Assembly (NCBI GenBank): GCA_021789715.1
Contig: JAJYJE010000049.1
Span: 1-7,183 of the forward strand
Length of the DNA stretch: 7,183 nucleotides
Reading direction: 5' to 3'
Origin: a bacterium
Lineage (GTDB): Bacteria; Patescibacteriota; Doudnabacteria; UBA920
Shown: in pieces, positions 4,361 through 7,183 of the stretch
How the letters are laid out: the number at the start of each line of letters is the position of its first letter
Position numbering within the stretch: the first letter of the stretch is position 1
The notes under the pieces: model-generated
What the model was told of the DNA's origin: nothing
Seen by the model: only the letters and a program-made list of their open reading frames with translations
Databases searched by the model: none
Position numbers and translations under genes: made by a program

Positions 4361-6004
4361 GTGAAATTATCCGATTTGGCCAGTAACAAAAACCGGTGGT
4401 GGGCGTTGGTATTTTTGGCGTTGGGTTTGGGCATTGTTATTATCGACAACTCGGTGCTCAATGTCGCCATCCCGTACATTTTGCGCGACTTGAATACCAG
4501 TTTCGATGCCATCCAGTGGGTGATTTCGGGCTACGCCCTGATTATCGCCACGATTTTGATTATGGTCGGGCGGGTCGGCGACATTTACGGCCGCAAGCGG
4601 ATTTTTTTGCTCGGCACGGTGTTGTTTGCCGTCGGCTCGTTCATTGCCTCGATTTCCCGGAGCGTCGGCATCTTGTTTCTGGGGGAAGCGTTTATAGAGG
4701 CAATCGGCGCCGCGATGATGCTGACTTCGTCGCTGTCGCTGCTGGTAAACGAATTCGAGGGCCGCGAGCGGGCGCTGGCGTTTGGAGTGTGGGGAAGCGT
4801 GGCCGGCGCGGCCGCGGCGCTGGGACCGCTGCTCGGCGGCTACTTGACCACGTATCACTCCTGGCGCTGGTCGCTGCGCATAAACGTGTTTGTGGCCATT
4901 GTGGCCCTTTTGGGTTCGGTATTTATTAAGGAATCTAAAGGCGAACAGTCGCGCGGTTTTGACTGGTGGGGTACTGTATTTTCCGCGCTCGGCCTGTTCA
5001 GCCTGGTGTTCGCTCTTATAGAAGGCGGCACTTACGGCTGGTGGCATCCGGCCAAATTGCTTACCGCGGGCCAGTGGCAGTGGGCGTCGCAGAACATCTC
5101 CGTGATTCCTTTTGTCATTGCGTTTGCCGTAATTTTTCTGGCGCTGTTCATATGGTGGGAATACGAAATGGAGAAGGGCGGCCGCAGTCCGCTAATGCGC
5201 CTGAGCATGTTCCGGAGTCCGGGATTTTCGTTCGGGCTTATTACGCTAGTGATTGTGTCCCTGGGCCAGTTCGGCTCGTTTTTCGTGCTGCCGATTTTTT
5301 TGCAGAATGTGCTGGGCTTAAACGCGTTTCGGACCGGTTTGGTATTTTTAGCTTCTTCGGTAGCGATTTTCATCTCTGGCCCATTGTCCGGCAATTTGGT
5401 CGCGCGGGTCCATAATCCGGGACGGATCGTGACCATCGGCATGTTTTTGAATGCTCTTGGCGTCTGGCTGATGGGGCGGGTAATCGGTCCCGCCATGTCG
5501 CCCTGGGATCTGGCGCCGGGGTTAATTGTGTTCGGGCTTGGCGTGGGCGCGTCATCCGCCCAGCTGACTAACGTGATTTTGTCGAATGTGCGCCCGGAGC
5601 TGGCGGGCGAAGCTTCGGCGGTGAACAACACGGTTCGCCAAGTTGGCACTAGTATTGGCGTGGCGATTTTGGGCATGGTTTTGGCCACCACCCTGGCGAG
5701 CCATATCGCCACCAATATCCGCGCTGACGCGATGGTTCCGGAAGCCGCCAAACAGCCGCTGATAGCCGCGATAAAAAGTATCGACCCGGAAAGCGGCCAG
5801 CGTCCCGATTTTGGCCCGGGGACGCCGCCGCAAGTTATTGCCTCCGTTAACAATGACGTAAAAGACGCCCTGGCCGCGGCATCGCGCTACGCGCTTTTGA
5901 CCGCGTTGGTATTTTTGTTCGCGGGCGCGGTGTTTTCTATTTTTATTCCCAGCGGCAATACCAATGCGCCCCAGCCCGGCGAGCGCCCGCCTAGTGCGCA
6001 TTAA
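4361..6004 (+). CDS. DHA2-family MFS drug/proton antiporter, 14 TM type
   Basis: A 547-residue inner-membrane exporter of the EmrB/QacA type, which swaps protons for hydrophobic or cationic toxic compounds. After a short cytoplasmic N-terminus, helix 1 carries IIDNSVLNVAIP (27-38), the DHA2 motif with Asp29. Motif A between helices 2 and 3 is GRVGDIYGRKR (70-80). Motif C in helix 5 is GPLLGGYLTTYHSWRW, followed by RINV where the family usually has a related INVP sequence. FDWWGTVFSALGL and a polar loop of about 60 residues before the last helix are normal for 14-helix members. The C-terminus is short, Pro-rich and cytoplasmic. It is transcribed divergently from the bacillithiol operon through a shared control region and runs to within 22 bases of the convergent membrane-protein gene. 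The substrate cannot be read from sequence. A role in exporting toxins or thiol conjugates is a guess from context. No membrane-fusion partner (EmrA-like) is adjacent. Confidence 0.9.
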   Translation: MKLSDLASNKNRWWALVFLALGLGIVIIDNSVLNVAIPYILRDLNTSFDAIQWVISGYALIIATILIMVGRVGDIYGRKRIFLLGTVLFAVGSFIASISRSVGILFLGEAFIEAIGAAMMLTSSLSLLVNEFEGRERALAFGVWGSVAGAAAALGPLLGGYLTTYHSWRWSLRINVFVAIVALLGSVFIKESKGEQSRGFDWWGTVFSALGLFSLVFALIEGGTYGWWHPAKLLTAGQWQWASQNISVIPFVIAFAVIFLALFIWWEYEMEKGGRSPLMRLSMFRSPGFSFGLITLVIVSLGQFGSFFVLPIFLQNVLGLNAFRTGLVFLASSVAIFISGPLSGNLVARVHNPGRIVTIGMFLNALGVWLMGRVIGPAMSPWDLAPGLIVFGLGVGASSAQLTNVILSNVRPELAGEASAVNNTVRQVGTSIGVAILGMVLATTLASHIATNIRADAMVPEAAKQPLIAAIKSIDPESGQRPDFGPGTPPQVIASVNNDVKDALAAASRYALLTALVFLFAGAVFSIFIPSGNTNAPQPGERPPSAH

Positions 6005-6026
6005 AATGGCTCAAATTTGCGGCAGG

Positions 6027-6599
6027 CTAATGGTCGTCTATGGCGCGTAATTGCAAAGCTTGCCGTTGCTGGGCGTAAGTTGGCCCAAGTAATTTATGGT
6101 AATGAAAAAGCAAAGTTAGCAGGGAAGAAAATATTAAGATCGGCAGCAGCATGGCCACCACCCGGCGTTTGCTGATTTGGCCGCCTAAGTGGTGGCGTTT
6201 GGCGTAAAGATAGGCGATCATCATGGCGGTGCCTATGGCTACGACGGCCAGCAGGTTTATGCGGCTCCAGTAATCAAAGTGGCCCCGTGTCCAGAACAGG
6301 AATTCGTCAAAGATAAATCCTAGCGAGCTGCCCAGCAACACCAGCGGAATATAGCGGCTGGTGATCGGTTTGCGCATGAGAATTATGGCAATAATCAGCA
6401 GTAAGAAGCCGCTAATAAAGTGGTGAATGTGGTAGCCTTCAATAAAGAATTCCGGAATTGCTCCGTTCAAGACCGACCAAAAAATAATCCCGCGGAGGGC
6501 GACCACGGTAAACCAAAAAGACACGCATATCAGCAAGAGGAGTCCTGGCGTAATTTCGTGCTTATTTATGAACTCAATAAAGCGGGAGCGATTTTCCAT
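6027..6599 (-). CDS. Small polytopic membrane protein with HxHH motif, unknown function
   Basis: The 190-residue protein has about five hydrophobic helices (near 18-45, 60-76, 83-102, 112-132 and 146-167). GYHIHHFISG (55-64) gives His57, His59 and His60, and FDEFLFWTRGHFDYW (97-111) gives Asp98, Glu99, His107 and Asp109. Clustered His and acidic residues at helix ends could bind a metal, but no named family is recognised with certainty. The C-terminus is polar and probably cytoplasmic. The start is ATG 6599: the frame is open to 6659, but that stretch is the promoter (6613-6641), so the longer N-terminus is not real. No ribosome binding site is seen and the predicted leader is about seven bases. 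The gene ends 22 bases from the MFS stop, facing it, with no terminator hairpin between. Confidence 0.75.
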   Translation of the reverse strand: MENRSRFIEFINKHEITPGLLLLICVSFWFTVVALRGIIFWSVLNGAIPEFFIEGYHIHHFISGFLLLIIAIILMRKPITSRYIPLVLLGSSLGFIFDEFLFWTRGHFDYWSRINLLAVVAIGTAMMIAYLYAKRHHLGGQISKRRVVAMLLPILIFSSLLTLLFHYHKLLGPTYAQQRQALQLRAIDDH

Positions 6600-6612
6600 A
6601 TGTACAACTGAT

Positions 6613-6641
6613 ATTTTACCATAAATTTGGCGCTTTGTTAA
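6613..6641 (-). promoter_or_regulatory. Strong sigma70-type promoter of the membrane-protein gene
   Basis: On the minus strand TTAACA (6641-6636), a 17-base spacer and TAAAAT (6618-6613), with a TGG extended -10 directly upstream of the -10. The -10 is 13 bases from ATG 6599. This nearly repeats the layout of the bacillithiol operon promoter. Confidence 0.7.
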
Positions 6642-6696
6642 TCTGCCTCTATCTGGCATATTTCAGCCGTAAAAAAGTTAAAGCTTAATCTGATGA

Positions 6697-6870
6697 TATC
6701 CCTTATTGGAGCTGTTTTGCGAATTTTTACAAGCAACGCAGCCGGAGAAGCTCGAACGACTTAAGCAGATTTATGGAGATGCCTTGGAAGCCAGGATTTT
6801 AAAGCGTCTAGATGATGAAATCGGTAAACGGGGAATTATTGATGTGTTGCGAAAGGGAATAAAAGTATAA
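6697..6870 (+). pseudogene. Remnant of a type I restriction enzyme R subunit (HsdR) N-terminal region
   Basis: The plus strand is open from 6697 to TAA 6868-6870 and encodes 57 residues. FLQATQPEKLERLKQIYGDA, then ILKRLDDEI, KRGIIDVLRKGIK, match a segment near residues 40-110 of one HsdR branch, where the family reads FLxATQPxxWExLxxxHG, then FLxRLxxEIxxRG, DVLRxGxKDxGV. The match stops at the TAA just where KDxGV should follow, and stops in all frames precede it. There is no ATG, only a TTG at 6706 without a ribosome binding site. A full HsdR has roughly 1000 residues, so this is a decayed fragment, not a functional enzyme. No hsdM or hsdS is near. The family call is from memory of the motif. 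Confidence 0.68.
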
Positions 6871-6907
6871 TAATGTTTTTTCATATAATGTTAATTTAAG
6901 GGTAAAG

Positions 6908-6931
6908 AAAAGCCCTTTTTGAGGGGCTCTC
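6908..6931 (-). terminator. Intrinsic terminator of the right-edge minus-strand gene
   Basis: On the minus strand AGCCC (6928-6924) pairs with GGGCT (6915-6911), extended by A-T and G-T pairs outward, with an eight-base CTCAAAAA-type loop and a TTTCTTT tail. It lies 36 bases beyond the stop codon at 6967. Confidence 0.65.
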
Positions 6932-6966
6932 TTTTGCTGGCTTTTTGTTTCCGTTTTTCAGTAGAT

Positions 6967-7183
6967 CTATATCAGCGAGTTGCCATTCCTAATGAGAATC
7001 TTTCCATCAGGTACAGGTGCGCTGTAAGATGCGTGGTCTACTACAGCTCTGCTTTGTGGGTTAAAGAGAGTTGGTTCGTCTGGTTTGTAGTTATTCCAGA
7101 CATAATTTTTTCCAGTAAAGAAGTGGTAATTTGCACCAGCTACATCTACTGGATACATACTCTGGTTTGCCAATACTCCACCG
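6967..7183 (-). CDS. C-terminal end of an unidentified protein (5' end outside window)
   Basis: The minus-strand frame is open from the window edge (7182) to TAG at 6969-6967, giving 71 residues that end in GKILIRNGNSLI. A TTG at 7173 could be a start, but the frame continues beyond it with no ribosome binding site, and a terminator follows the stop, so I read it as the tail of a longer gene. It is rich in Asn, Tyr and Pro (YVWNNYKPDEP, LFNPQS), has no cysteine and no membrane helix, and looks like the end of an extracellular or surface protein. The family is not recognised. Confidence 0.55.
   Translation of the reverse strand, partial: GGVLANQSMYPVDVAGANYHFFTGKNYVWNNYKPDEPTLFNPQSRAVVDHASYSAPVPDGKILIRNGNSLI

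Noticed and set aside
5032..5853. Long minus-strand open frame (273 codons) opposite the MFS gene
   Set aside because: It is antisense to clear transporter sequence, has no ribosome binding site or recognisable domain, and reflects the GC-biased codons of the real gene.
6005..6026. A terminator between the convergent MFS and membrane-protein genes
   Set aside because: No inverted repeat with a T tract could be found in the 22-base gap.
6600..6659. A 20-residue N-terminal extension of the small membrane protein
   Set aside because: The stretch contains a near-consensus promoter and encodes no family-like sequence; ATG 6599 is the likely start.
6697..6870. An active defence island
   Set aside because: Only a short HsdR-like remnant is present; there is no methylase, specificity subunit, toxin, nuclease or CRISPR repeat in the window.

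Overview
The window carries seven recognisable protein genes, partial genes at both edges, and one decayed gene fragment. It probably comes from an uncultivated bacterium assembled from an environmental sample. Short AT-rich repeats between genes, promoters almost abutting start codons, and a shortened version of a normally large enzyme would fit a Patescibacteria (CPR)-type genome. That placement is inference only. The PEP-CTERM protein points instead to a cell with an outer membrane and an exosortase, so the lineage stays open.

Layout, left to right. (1) 1-746, plus strand: the tail of an unidentified gene overlaps by 4 bases a transglutaminase-like cysteine-hydrolase protein. (2) 770-798: a perfect 13-bp hairpin terminator lies between converging genes. 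(3) 808-1524, minus strand: a secreted PEP-CTERM protein with its own sigma70-like promoter, an untranslated leader and an operator-like palindrome. (4) 1540-4259, minus strand: a three-gene bacillithiol operon in transcription order bshC-like, bshB1, bshA, with an extended -10 promoter at one end and a terminator at the other. (5) 4271-4360: a divergent control region with a 29-bp dyad over the -35 box of the opposite promoter, and a hairpin at the 5' end of that transcript. (6) 4361-6004, plus strand: a DHA2-family (14-helix) MFS drug/proton antiporter. (7) 6027-6641, minus strand: a small polytopic membrane protein with a His-rich motif, behind a strong promoter. (8) 6600-6966 has no intact gene. 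It holds that promoter, a remnant of a type I restriction R subunit (6697-6870) and a minus-strand terminator. (9) 6967-7183, minus strand: the C-terminal end of an unidentified protein that runs off the window.

Functionally the centre is the thiol operon. BshA would make GlcNAc-malate, BshB1 would deacetylate it to GlcN-malate, and the third gene encodes a 254-residue protein that keeps BshC landmark motifs at less than half the usual BshC length. It is the best candidate here for the cysteine-adding step and the most interesting object in the window. The divergent exporter shares a compact control region with the operon, suggesting that thiol synthesis and efflux respond to a common signal.
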